A stretch of DNA of 64,000 nt from Hyphomicrobiales bacterium (GTDB lineage Bacteria; Pseudomonadota; Alphaproteobacteria; Rhizobiales; Rhizobiaceae). Where the stretch lies: NCBI GenBank assembly GCA_900465675.1, contig UBJR01000005.1, forward strand, positions 734,273 through 798,272, in the 5' to 3' direction. The notes under the pieces were generated by a model that was not told the origin of the DNA, made no database searches, and saw only the letters and a list, made by a program, of their open reading frames with translations. Made by a program: the position numbers and the translations under genes. Shown here piece after piece: positions 17,183-25,275 of the stretch. Position 1 is the stretch's first letter. Every line of letters starts with the position of its first letter.

Positions 17183-17988
17183 GGGCTCTTTTCTCCATGC
17201 AATGCGAAATCGATGAATGCGCGAATGACTGACGTCAGCGCTTCGGGCTGCTCGATGCAGGGGATGTGGCCGGCATCGAGAATGATTTCGAAGCGCGCGC
17301 CGGGGATCAGTTGCGCCAGCGACTTGACGAGGTCTGGCGGTGTCGATCCGTCCTGAGCGCCGACGATGCAGATCGTTGGTACGGCGATGGTCTTTGCCGC
17401 TTCGGTAAAGTCGGCGTCGCGCACGGCAGCGCAGGTCGCGGCGTAGCCGGCCACCGGCTGGCGGACCAGCATGTTGCAATAGCCGTCATAGGCGGCGTTC
17501 TCAGGGCGGCGGAAGGCCGGCGTGAACCAGCGCTCCATGATCGCGTCGCACATGCTGGCTATGCCATTCTGCTCGACGGCCGCAATGCGGTTGTTCCAGC
17601 TCTCGGCCGTGCCGATCTTGTGCGCGGTGTCGCAGAGGATCAGCGCGCTGACGAGATCGGGACGCTGCTGGTAGAGCGACTGCGCGATCAGTCCGCCGAC
17701 GGACAGGCCGCAGATGATGGCCTTCTTGATATCCAGCGTTTCGAGCAGGCCGATGAGATCGGACGCGTGGTCCTCGATCGAATAGGGCGTCTGGCCGACA
17801 TCGGAAAGGCCATGGCCGCGCTTGTCATAGAGCAGGATGGCGAAATCGCCTGCCAGGCGGACGACGACATCACGCCAGATCCGGAAGTCGGTGCCCAGCG
17901 AATTGGCAAAGACCAGGACCGGCTTGTCGGCGGGGCCGCCGATAACCTGATAGTGAATGGCGATGTCGTTGACGCGGGCAAACTGCAC
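17179..17988 (-). CDS. pcaD: 3-oxoadipate enol-lactonase
   Basis: PcaD hydrolyses beta-ketoadipate enol-lactone to beta-ketoadipate. The 269-residue alpha/beta hydrolase has nucleophile Ser96 in GLSVGG, an acid-residue loop IVGAQDGSTPP and the catalytic His in DAGHIPCIEQ. I chose the GTG at 17988 because GGAGGAG lies 6 bases upstream and the family N-terminus begins there. It is the first gene of the pcaDCHG operon and is divergent from pcaQ. Confidence 0.94.
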   Translation of the reverse strand: MQFARVNDIAIHYQVIGGPADKPVLVFANSLGTDFRIWRDVVVRLAGDFAILLYDKRGHGLSDVGQTPYSIEDHASDLIGLLETLDIKKAIICGLSVGGLIAQSLYQQRPDLVSALILCDTAHKIGTAESWNNRIAAVEQNGIASMCDAIMERWFTPAFRRPENAAYDGYCNMLVRQPVAGYAATCAAVRDADFTEAAKTIAVPTICIVGAQDGSTPPDLVKSLAQLIPGARFEIILDAGHIPCIEQPEALTSVIRAFIDFALHGEKSP

Positions 17989-18058
17989 TGGAAACTCCTC
18001 CGGACAGGAAATTGAAGGTTTAATCTGGTTAGGTAAAATGATATTTCGTGGCTTTCCG

Positions 18059-18074
18059 ATAACTCCGGAGTTAT
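18059..18074. promoter_or_regulatory. Palindromic candidate PcaQ operator between pcaD and pcaQ
   Basis: ATAACTCCGGAGTTAT is a perfect 16-bp palindrome located 71 bases upstream of the pcaD start and 7 bases upstream of the pcaQ ATG. It resembles the described PcaQ site ATAACC-N4-GGTTAA with the inner base of each half changed. Position suits activation of pcaD and autoregulation of pcaQ. Confidence 0.6.
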
Positions 18075-18081
18075 GTGATCG

Positions 18082-19008
18082 ATGATCGACGGCCGCATAA
18101 AGTTCCGCCATCTGCAAACCTTTGTCGAGGTCGCCAGGCAGAAAAGCGTGATGAAGGCGGCCGAGCTGCTGCATGTCAGCCAGCCCGCGGTGACTAAGAC
18201 GATCCGTGAGCTGGAGGAGGTTCTCGGCGTCGAGGTCTTCGAGCGCGACGGCCGCGGCATCAAGATCACCCGTTACGGCGAAGTATTTCTGAAGCATGCC
18301 GGTGCTGCTCTGACAGCGCTGCGGCAGGGGCTCGATTCCGTCACCCAGGAGCGTGTCGGCGACGCACCGCCGATCCGGGTCGGGGCCTTGCCCACCGTGT
18401 CGACGCGCATCATGCCGCGGGCCATGGAGCTGTTTCTCAAGGAGAATACCTGGAGCCGGCTGAAGATCGTCACCGGCGAAAACGCCGTGCTTCTGGAGCA
18501 GTTGCGCGTCGGCGATCTCGATCTTGTCGTCGGCCGTCTTGCCGGGCCGGAGAAGATGACCGGCTTCTCCTTCGAGCATCTCTATTCGGAGCAGGTGGTC
18601 TTTGCCGTGCGCGCCGGCCATCCGCTGCTGAAGACCCGGCAATCGCATTTTGCAGCGCTCGCCGATTACACGGTGCTGATGCCGACGCGGGCTTCGATCA
18701 TCCGGCCCTTCGTCGAGAGTTTCCTGATCGCCAACGGTGTGCCGAGCCTGCCGAACCAGATCGAGACCGTTTCAGACAGCTTCGGCCGCGCTTTCGTGCG
18801 TGCGAGCGATGCGGTCTGGATCATCTCGACCGGCGTCGTCGCCAAGGATATCGAGGATGGGGTTCTGGCGGTGCTGCCGATCGATACCAGCGAGACGAAA
18901 GGCCCGGTCGGCCTGACGATGCGCACCGATGCGATCCCGTCTCTGCCGCTGTCGATCCTGATGCAGACGATCCGCGAGGCGGCAGACGAGGTTTCGGCGA
19001 AGACCTGA
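18082..19008 (+). CDS. pcaQ: LysR family transcriptional activator of pca genes
   Basis: A 308-residue LysR-type regulator. The N-terminal winged helix (about 1-65) contains FVEVARQKSVMKAAELLHVS, followed by SQPAVTKTIRELEEVLG, the family recognition region. The effector domain shows the PcaQ-type sequence GALPTVSTRIMPRAMELF. PcaQ responds to beta-carboxy-muconate/muconolactone-type intermediates and activates the pcaDCHGB genes in rhizobia and agrobacteria. It is divergent from pcaD, with a palindromic site in the 93-base gap. Confidence 0.94.
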   Translation: MIDGRIKFRHLQTFVEVARQKSVMKAAELLHVSQPAVTKTIRELEEVLGVEVFERDGRGIKITRYGEVFLKHAGAALTALRQGLDSVTQERVGDAPPIRVGALPTVSTRIMPRAMELFLKENTWSRLKIVTGENAVLLEQLRVGDLDLVVGRLAGPEKMTGFSFEHLYSEQVVFAVRAGHPLLKTRQSHFAALADYTVLMPTRASIIRPFVESFLIANGVPSLPNQIETVSDSFGRAFVRASDAVWIISTGVVAKDIEDGVLAVLPIDTSETKGPVGLTMRTDAIPSLPLSILMQTIREAADEVSAKT

Positions 19009-19011
19009 CTT

Positions 19012-19659
19012 TTACCAGGCGAGCGCTTTGCGGCCGATCAGTGCTCCAAGCGTTGCGACGATGACAATCGCCAATCCGTACCAGACGGCAACGAAGAGTG
19101 CGCCGTCGTTCTTGCAGACGAAGGCATAGGCCGCCCCGCCGATCGTTCCGGCAAGGAATCCTGCCGACAAACCGGCGCGCAGGGGCTGCGTCGGCACGCC
19201 GCGCTTCAGCACGCCGAGAGCGGCAGCAAGCGCCGGAAGCGATAGAAGCACGATAGCGCCGACGCAGCTTGGCACCGCACCGCCATGCCGGCCCAAAAGC
19301 GGAAAGCTGGAACCATCGAGTGCCAGCCCCATGGCGAGCACCAGGAAGCCTGGAATGAGCATCATCCAGGCAGCGCCGCCGCTGTCAGGCTCGCCCGCCC
19401 GGCGAACCAGCGCCAAGCCGCCAGCGGCCAGAAGCAGCATCGTCGCGAACTTGAAGAGAAACGGCGCGCCAATCAGAACGGCAGGCAGATTGGGGCGGAT
19501 GCCGAACAGGCCGAGCGCCAGCGCGATCGACAGCAGCAGTGAGAAACCGCCCGCCAGCATCAGCAGACGATCGAAGCGCAGGCCCTGCGACGGTTCCTCC
19601 TCGGCGGCTTCGCGCGCCAGGCTGCGGATCAAGGCGGATGTGTCTTGGGCGGATTTCAT
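19012..19659 (-). CDS. nrsF: NrsF-type membrane anti-sigma factor
   Basis: A 215-residue protein with a short cytoplasmic N-terminus and about six membrane helices. It holds the ECF sigma factor encoded just upstream. Two cysteines, at residues 132 and 182, sit at the positions conserved in the NrsF (DUF1109) family, where they are needed to sense metals such as chromate and cadmium in Caulobacter. The ATG overlaps the sigma gene stop (ATGA), so the pair is coupled. It ends four bases from the pcaQ stop and is convergent with it. Confidence 0.88.
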   Translation of the reverse strand: MKSAQDTSALIRSLAREAAEEEPSQGLRFDRLLMLAGGFSLLLSIALALGLFGIRPNLPAVLIGAPFLFKFATMLLLAAGGLALVRRAGEPDSGGAAWMMLIPGFLVLAMGLALDGSSFPLLGRHGGAVPSCVGAIVLLSLPALAAALGVLKRGVPTQPLRAGLSAGFLAGTIGGAAYAFVCKNDGALFVAVWYGLAIVIVATLGALIGRKALAW

Positions 19660-20237
19660 GATTTGCCTTTTCTTGCGTAGCCAGGCCCCGGATCGGCAAA
19701 GGCCGTCAGGCGCTGAAGCGCGCGATGCAGGGTGACGCGGACCGCGCCCTCGCTGGTCTTCAATCTCGCAGCCGTCTCGCGAACCGACTGCCCCTCGATC
19801 GCCAATGATGAGACGACGTCGCGCTGGCCGGAAGAAAGGCTCGCAAGCGCCCGGTCCATATCAGGCATGTGGCGGTCGCCCTGATCGGGTGCGGCGATGA
19901 CATCCGAAAGCTCGTCGAGCGTCACGTCGCAGCGGTGGCGCGCCTCGCGGCTGCCCTTGCGCATGGCGTCGCCGATCTTGTAGCGGACGATTGCGTGCAG
20001 CCAGGGTAGGAAGGGCCGGCTATCGTCCCAGCGGTCGCGCATCATGTGCAGGCCGAGCAGGGCTTCCTGAACGATATCTTCTGTCTGGTCGGTCCCCATG
20101 CCGAGCCTTGTCAGCTTGCGGCCGACGAGCACGCGCAGCGTTCGCCCGATATCTTCGAGCAGCGCTTCGTAGGCTCCGGCATCGCCGCGGCGAGCAGCGC
20201 GCATGGCATCCGCCCAATTGTCTTCGCGAGGGGTCAT
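19656..20237 (-). CDS. sigF: ECF sigma factor, SigF type
   Basis: A 193-residue group 4 sigma factor. Region 2 (DIVQEALLGLHMMRDRWD, about 54-71) includes the core-binding and -10 recognition helices; region 4 (SVRETAARLKTSEGAVRV) carries the -35 helix-turn-helix. Pairing with an NrsF-type anti-sigma gene places it in the SigF/NrsF group. It is probably autoregulated from the GTAAC-type promoter just upstream. There is no obvious ribosome binding site before the ATG, so the start is only fairly secure. Confidence 0.88.
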   Translation of the reverse strand: MTPREDNWADAMRAARRGDAGAYEALLEDIGRTLRVLVGRKLTRLGMGTDQTEDIVQEALLGLHMMRDRWDDSRPFLPWLHAIVRYKIGDAMRKGSREARHRCDVTLDELSDVIAAPDQGDRHMPDMDRALASLSSGQRDVVSSLAIEGQSVRETAARLKTSEGAVRVTLHRALQRLTAFADPGPGYARKGKS

Positions 20238-20246
20238 GATCGTCTT

Positions 20247-20271
20247 TTCGCTGTTGTCAGCGTTTCGTTAC
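20247..20271 (-). promoter_or_regulatory. Candidate SigF-type ECF promoter for sigF-nrsF
   Basis: On the minus strand GTAACG (20271-20266) is followed after 15 bases by CGAA (20250-20247), then the sigF ATG 9 bases later. This resembles the Caulobacter SigF promoter pattern GTAACC-N16-CGAA, with one mismatch and a spacer one base shorter. It fits autoregulation, though the leader would be very short. Confidence 0.45.
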
Positions 20272-20393
20272 ATGGACTGGTGAAAAAATTGAGGCCGTCA
20301 CAAAAGCGTGATAGTGTTGCGGACCTGAAATGCCGGTCGAATAGGGCTTTTGAAGCGACGTGCTTCATCACGAAACGATACGGACGTCAGATC

Positions 20394-21176
20394 ATGAACA
20401 TTTTCCAGAAGGCCGCTTTTGCTGCGGCAACATTTATTGCTGCGGTCTCTTTTGCCGGTGCCTCCTCGGCAGCCGGTGAGGCGCCGGTCAAGGCGCGCAA
20501 CGTCGTGCTCGTCCACGGCGCCTATGCCGACGGCTCCAGCTGGTCGAAAGTCATCCCGCTGCTGCAGAAGGCCGGGCTGCATGTGACCGCGGTGCAGAAC
20601 CCGCTCACCTCATTTGCCGACGACGTTGCCGCCACCAAGCGTGCTCTTGCCCTTCAGGACGGCCCGACCGTGCTCGTCGGCCATTCCTATGCCGGCATGG
20701 TGATCAGCGAGACGGGCGTCGATCCCAAGGTCTCGGCCTTGGTCTACGTCGCCGCCCGTGCACCTGATGCCGGTGAAGACTATCCGGCGCTTGCCGCAAA
20801 GTTCCCGGCTCCTCCCGCAAGCAAGGGCCTGGTGCATAGCGGCGGCTTCGCGCAGCTGAGCGAGGATGCTTTCGTCCATGATTTCGCGGGTGATTTGAGC
20901 AAGAAGGACGCGCTCGCGCTCTACGCCGTCCAGGGCCCGATCTCCGATACGCTGTTTTCGACCAAGACGACGCAGGCTGCGTGGAAGACAAAGCCGAGCT
21001 GGTACGCCGTTTCGAAGAACGACCGGACGACCAATCCGGATCTCGAGCGCTTCCTTGCCAAGCGCATGAACGCCACCAGGGTCGAGCTCAATTCCAGCCA
21101 CGTATCGCTGATTTCTCATCCGCGCGAGATCGCCAATCTGATCCTCGCGGCCGCCGGATATCCGGTTAAAAAATGA
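20394..21176 (+). CDS. Exported alpha/beta hydrolase
   Basis: A 260-residue protein with a Sec signal peptide (about 1-27, ending SSAAG) and a compact alpha/beta hydrolase domain. The oxyanion region is NVVLVHGAYADGSSW, the nucleophile is the serine of GHSYAG, and the C-terminal histidine is in NSSHVSLISHP. It resembles the small esterase group that includes plant-type methyl-salicylate esterases and EstC-like bacterial esterases. The substrate is unknown. It is transcribed away from sigF with 156 bases between them, and a strong stem-loop follows its stop. Confidence 0.85.
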   Translation: MNIFQKAAFAAATFIAAVSFAGASSAAGEAPVKARNVVLVHGAYADGSSWSKVIPLLQKAGLHVTAVQNPLTSFADDVAATKRALALQDGPTVLVGHSYAGMVISETGVDPKVSALVYVAARAPDAGEDYPALAAKFPAPPASKGLVHSGGFAQLSEDAFVHDFAGDLSKKDALALYAVQGPISDTLFSTKTTQAAWKTKPSWYAVSKNDRTTNPDLERFLAKRMNATRVELNSSHVSLISHPREIANLILAAAGYPVKK

Positions 21177-21183
21177 AGACAGC

Positions 21184-21212
21184 GGGGCCGGACGCAGCCC
21201 GCGTCCGGCCCC
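21184..21212 (+). terminator. Stem-loop after the exported hydrolase gene
   Basis: A 12-bp perfect stem (GGGGCCGGACGC pairing with GCGTCCGGCCCC) with a 5-base loop lies 8 bases after the stop. There is no T-run after it, so it may act as a weak or Rho-assisted terminator or protect the mRNA end. Confidence 0.5.
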
Positions 21213-21415
21213 GAATAGCCGGCTCACCAACTCCCGGCTGAGCTGCGGTGGCGCGTGCGGTGCACAACAGTTGAATTTGCCCGCACATTAAGCCAAACTC
21301 ATATTTCCAGGGCACTCGGCAAAAGCTTGCTTTGCCGAGCATTATTCGTATTTTTGGTTGCATTAATATCTCGCACGAAGGATGCGAATCAGGGCGGCGC
21401 AACTCAAAGGTTGAA

Positions 21416-23344
21416 ATGGCTTTTCTCGTAGAAACGTTTGGACGTCTGCGGCTTGCCGACGCGGAAGGCAACGATATTGCTTTCCCCGAGAAAGGCCTGC
21501 TGCTCGTCGCCTATCTGCTGACGCTCGAAAAGCATGCGGCGCACCGCACGATGGCTGCCGATTTTCTGTGGGGCAATGAGGATAAGGCGATCTCGCTGTC
21601 CAACCTGCGCAAGACCATCTCGCGCATCAAGGCCCGCCAGGAGCAGCTCGGCACCGAATTCCTGACATTCACCGAAAGCTCCGTCTCCCTCGATCCATCG
21701 TCGCTGAGCGCCGACTTCGTTGCGCTGCAGGCAACAGGCGAGCCGATGGCCCGGCTGGCGAAGCTAACGAAAGCAATGGGCCAGCCTTTCCTGGGGCAGG
21801 TCAATTGCCAGAGCCACGTTTTCGATGGCTGGCTGAAGGATCAGAACTACCGCCATTCCGGCGTGCTTCAGGATACGCTGAAAGCGGTTTCTTTTCCCGT
21901 CGAAACGACCGAGGAATGGGAGGTTCTGAGGAAAGCCGGGCTTCTGGTGTTTCGCGACGAGCCGAAAGACCCGGACATGCTGCGCCTGCTGCTCGATATT
22001 TTCGATGCGCAGGAAGAGGTCGAATATATCCGCGACTATATCGAGAAGCGGAGAAATTCGATCGCGCGCGGCCTCGATGCCGTGTCGCCCACCGTTGGCA
22101 ATGGCAGCAGCAAGCTGGAAGCAAGACCGGTAGGTACCGCAGCAGGGGATGGGATCGAGGGTCTGTCACTGGAAAGGGCAGGGCGCCCGGCCATTCCCCG
22201 CCTGGTGCTGCTCGCGCCGCGCAATCTCTCCAGCAATCCGCAATCGGTGATGATTGCCGCCTCGCTGATCGAGGATATCACCATTGGTTTCTGCGCCTTC
22301 AACAGTCTGCAGGTCATCGCGCCGCATTCGGCCGTACAGATCGGCCATCAGAGCGAGGACCAGACCGCATTTTTCGAACGGCACGCCGTCAATTATGTGC
22401 TGGAAACCCAGATCACCGGTTTCGACGAGGTCAAGCTCTTCGCGCAGCTGATCTTCTTCGACGACAACCAGATCGTCTGGGCCGAACGCTTCAGCCTCAA
22501 TCAGGCCGATCTCTTGCGCGACAGGCGGGTGATCTCACGGCGCGTGGCGCTGTCTGTTTCCAGCGAGATCGAGCGGCATGAGGCGACGCGCTCGTACCTT
22601 GAGCTCAATCCGGCCGCCTATCATCAATATCTGGTTGGCAAGCAATACCTCGGGCGCCTGACGCTGCCCAACCTGCGCCGTGCGCGCAAGGAGATGCGCT
22701 CGGCACTGAAGGCGACGCCCGATTTCGCACCGGCGCTGAGCTCGACCGCCAGAACCTATTCGAAGGAATGGCTGCTGACAGCCCGCGGCGATATGGAACT
22801 TCTGAAGTCGGCAGAGGAATTTGCGACCAAATCCATCGAAGCGCGCAACGATCTGGCCGACGGCTACCGCGAATTCGGTGTCGCCAAGTTGCTGCAGGGC
22901 GCTTTCGACGACAGCGCAGAGGCGATGGAAATCGCCGAAACCCTGTCGCCGCACTATGCCGACGTCATTGCCGATCATGCCGATACGCTGGTGCATTGCT
23001 CGCGCCCCGGCATGGCGCTGCAGAAGATCGAGCGCGCGATCGAGCTCAATCCGCTGAGCCCCGATCCCTATCTCTGGACTGCGGCCGGCGCCAACTATGC
23101 GCTCGGCGAGTTTTCCGCGTCGATCGACTATATCAGCCAGATGAGCGATCCCAGCCTGGCAGACAGACTTGCTGCCGCCAGCTGGGCGATGCTTGGCAAC
23201 AAGGACAAGGCGCGCGTTCTGGTGCGCCGCGTCCGCGAGGCCAATCCGAACTTCGATGTCGATAAATGGTTGTCCGCCGTTCCGAGCAAGGAACAGTGGC
23301 ACAAGGACCTTTATCGCGAAGGACTGAAGAAGGCAGGCTTTTAA
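21416..23344 (+). CDS. SARP/OmpR-like winged-helix protein with TolB-like and TPR regions
   Basis: A 642-residue multidomain regulator. Residues 1-100 look like a SARP/Trans_reg_C winged helix (VETFGRLRLADAEGNDIAF; SLSNLRKTISRIKAR). A middle region (about 260-400) resembles the TolB-N-like segment seen in cyclase-type TPR proteins (LVEDITIGFCAFNSLQVIAP; NYVLETQITGF; QIVWAERF). The C-terminal third has TPR-like repeats (LADGYREFGVAKLLQGAFDDS; ALQKIERAIELNPLSPDPYL). No receiver or catalytic domain is visible. The start at 21416 follows AAAGG; an in-frame start at 21332 would add 28 unlike residues. It lies 28 bases before a 72-residue gene, probably in one operon. Its targets and signal are unknown. 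Confidence 0.8.
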   Translation: MAFLVETFGRLRLADAEGNDIAFPEKGLLLVAYLLTLEKHAAHRTMAADFLWGNEDKAISLSNLRKTISRIKARQEQLGTEFLTFTESSVSLDPSSLSADFVALQATGEPMARLAKLTKAMGQPFLGQVNCQSHVFDGWLKDQNYRHSGVLQDTLKAVSFPVETTEEWEVLRKAGLLVFRDEPKDPDMLRLLLDIFDAQEEVEYIRDYIEKRRNSIARGLDAVSPTVGNGSSKLEARPVGTAAGDGIEGLSLERAGRPAIPRLVLLAPRNLSSNPQSVMIAASLIEDITIGFCAFNSLQVIAPHSAVQIGHQSEDQTAFFERHAVNYVLETQITGFDEVKLFAQLIFFDDNQIVWAERFSLNQADLLRDRRVISRRVALSVSSEIERHEATRSYLELNPAAYHQYLVGKQYLGRLTLPNLRRARKEMRSALKATPDFAPALSSTARTYSKEWLLTARGDMELLKSAEEFATKSIEARNDLADGYREFGVAKLLQGAFDDSAEAMEIAETLSPHYADVIADHADTLVHCSRPGMALQKIERAIELNPLSPDPYLWTAAGANYALGEFSASIDYISQMSDPSLADRLAAASWAMLGNKDKARVLVRRVREANPNFDVDKWLSAVPSKEQWHKDLYREGLKKAGF

Positions 23345-23372
23345 CGTCAACTCTGGAAGAGGGAATAAGAGC

Positions 23373-23591
23373 ATGACCAAAGTTGTTGTAATCAGTGTTG
23401 AGGGTGAAAAGGGGCTCTGGGTGGCGGATCTCGGCCGTGGCACGGTCACGCCGCTGAGCGTGCCGAAGGCTGGCGCACTTGCCGAGGCTGCGGCTCTCGC
23501 CGCCAAGGGCAGCGTCATCACCAAGGGCGTCAATCTGGCCGTTGCCGTCAAGTCGGCGGATACTGTCGCAGCCGGCCACTACGACGGCTAG
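23373..23591 (+). CDS. Small conserved-looking hypothetical protein downstream of the TPR regulator
   Basis: A 72-residue acidic-to-neutral protein beginning MTKVVVISVEGEKGLWVADLG and ending TVAAGHYDG, with an alanine-rich centre. It has no signal peptide, no membrane helix and no cysteine. GAGGGAATAAGAG precedes the ATG, and a 10-bp stem-loop follows 35 bases after the stop, so it looks like a genuine gene. It follows the TPR regulator by 28 bases. I do not recognise the family. It could be a partner or target of the regulator, or a small secreted or modified peptide precursor; nothing in the sequence decides this. Confidence 0.7.
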   Translation: MTKVVVISVEGEKGLWVADLGRGTVTPLSVPKAGALAEAAALAAKGSVITKGVNLAVAVKSADTVAAGHYDG

Positions 23592-23626
23592 TCACGCCTT
23601 AAGACAACCAGCATCACAATCGCCGA

Positions 23627-23653
23627 TGTGAGCAGCGAGCGGCGCTGCTCACA
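23627..23653 (+). terminator. Stem-loop after the 72-residue gene
   Basis: TGTGAGCAGC (23627-23636) pairs perfectly with GCTGCTCACA (23644-23653) around a 7-base loop. No clear T-run follows. It probably marks the end of the TPR-regulator operon. Confidence 0.45.
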
Positions 23654-23727
23654 CAGGGTGGTCGTGCGCTTTGGAGCGCTATTCCACCGGCCCGCATGGG
23701 ACGCGCCGGGCGATGCCAAAAAAACCG

Positions 23728-24174
23728 CTACTTGAGCGGCTTTGAATAGATACGGTGATTGGGAGATTGCCGGTAGTTGGCCGACCGGTAGTAATCCGCC
23801 GCGACCCCCTCATTTTGCGACAGCAGCCATGTGCTCGAAAATCCGGCCGCCAGCGCTTCTTCCTCCAGCAGCTTCAGCAGCGCGGTGCCGATGCCCTTGC
23901 CCTGGTGGGCAGGCATGACGGCGATCTCCGGAATATAGAGCATGCAGCCGGTTGCCGCTGTGTGCGGGTAGCCGATCGCAAAACCGTGGAGATCCTCGCC
24001 ATCAAGCGCACCGACCCCGAGCCAACCCGGCGTCGTCGACAGTTCCACCATCCGGGCGTTTGCCCGCTTGATCGTCCAGTGTTCGTGCCATGGCGCGGCA
24101 CTATAGGCTTCGACGATGATGGCGGCGCCCTGAAGCGCCTGGTTTTTATTGATCCGCTTGAAAACGACTGTCAT
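23728..24174 (-). CDS. GNAT family N-acetyltransferase
   Basis: A 148-residue GNAT protein. The acetyl-CoA loop is IPEIAVMPAHQGKGIGTALLKLLEE with the Q-x-x-G-x-G core, followed by LLSQNEGVAADYYRSANY in the C-terminal part. I take the ATG at 24174; a GTG two codons earlier is also possible. Neither has a strong ribosome binding site. The acceptor is unknown. Confidence 0.82.
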   Translation of the reverse strand: MTVVFKRINKNQALQGAAIIVEAYSAAPWHEHWTIKRANARMVELSTTPGWLGVGALDGEDLHGFAIGYPHTAATGCMLYIPEIAVMPAHQGKGIGTALLKLLEEEALAAGFSSTWLLSQNEGVAADYYRSANYRQSPNHRIYSKPLK

Positions 24175-24399
24175 GGCCACTGTCTAACGAAGCACCAAGG
24201 GCGATGCTGATGAATATTATGAGCGCCGGTCCTAAACAACTGGTTGCTGTATTTTTTACCGCTCAATTGTGGTCTAAAGTTGTGAATGGTGCCGTTCTAC
24301 ACGTCTTTTCCCGGTGCCGCGACAATTTGACGGAGCACTAATCTTCAAGACGACGCCATCGCCGCCTGCCATTGTCGTCTATCGGCGATTGGAGGGCAC

Positions 24400-25275
24400 A
24401 TGCGCATAGGCTTCATCGGTCTCGGGATCATGGGGACGCCCATGGCCCTCAATCTGGTGCGATCGGGGCGCGACGTCATCGTCTGGAACCGCTCTGCGGA
24501 AAAGGCAGCCGTTCTCGAAGCTGAAGGCGCCGAAGTGGCGGCAAGCGTCGCGGCCCTTTTCGCAGGCGCTGATGTGATCATCCTGATGCTGGCGACGGAT
24601 GTGGCAATCGATGCGGTTCTGCAGCGCGGAACCCCTGCCTTTGCCAGCCTCGTTGCCGGGCGCACCCTCGTTCACATGGGCACCACGGCGCCTGATTATT
24701 CAAAGACACTGGAAGCGGACGTGCTTTCAGCAGGAGGCGCCTATGTCGAGGCGCCGGTCTCAGGATCGCGTGTTCCGGCCGAGGCTGGCGAGCTTGTGGC
24801 CATGCTGGCGGGAGCGCCTGAAACAGTCGAAACTGTGCAGCCCTTGCTCCAGCCGCTCTGCCGCGATGCGATCGTCTGCGGCGTGGTTCCAAACGCGTTG
24901 CTGATGAAGCTGGCGGTCAATATCTTCCTGATCTCGACTGTGACAGGTCTCGCCGAGGCCGCGAATTTTGCCGCCAGCCACGGCCTCGACCTGCATCTCT
25001 TCAAGCGGATTGCCGATGGCGGCCAGATGGCGAGCGGCATCTTGAGGCTCAAGAACGCCAAGCTTGCAGAAGGCGATTTCTCGCCGCAGGCGGCGATCTC
25101 CGACGTGCTGAAGAACAATCAGCTGGTTGTCGATGCCGCGCGGCGGCTGGGTATCGCTTCACCGCTGCTCGATGTCTGCCGCGCGCTTTATGCCGAAACC
25201 GAAGAGATGGGTTTCGGAGGGCTCGACATGGCTGCCGTTATCAAGGCGATCGCCGCCCGCGCGGCGAAATGCTAG
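24400..25275 (+). CDS. NAD(P)-dependent beta-hydroxyacid dehydrogenase family oxidoreductase
   Basis: A 291-residue HIBADH/6-phosphogluconate dehydrogenase-type enzyme. The N-terminal Rossmann motif is GFIGLGIMGTPMA (about 4-16), the substrate loop is APVSGSRVPAEAGEL, and the catalytic lysine lies in the conserved helix after NALLMKLAVN. This family oxidises 3-hydroxyisobutyrate, tartronate semialdehyde, glyoxylate or succinic semialdehyde. The exact substrate cannot be told. GGAGGG precedes the ATG by 4 bases. Its TAG overlaps the stop of the convergent cyclase gene on CTAG. Confidence 0.88.
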   Translation: MRIGFIGLGIMGTPMALNLVRSGRDVIVWNRSAEKAAVLEAEGAEVAASVAALFAGADVIILMLATDVAIDAVLQRGTPAFASLVAGRTLVHMGTTAPDYSKTLEADVLSAGGAYVEAPVSGSRVPAEAGELVAMLAGAPETVETVQPLLQPLCRDAIVCGVVPNALLMKLAVNIFLISTVTGLAEAANFAASHGLDLHLFKRIADGGQMASGILRLKNAKLAEGDFSPQAAISDVLKNNQLVVDAARRLGIASPLLDVCRALYAETEEMGFGGLDMAAVIKAIAARAAKC

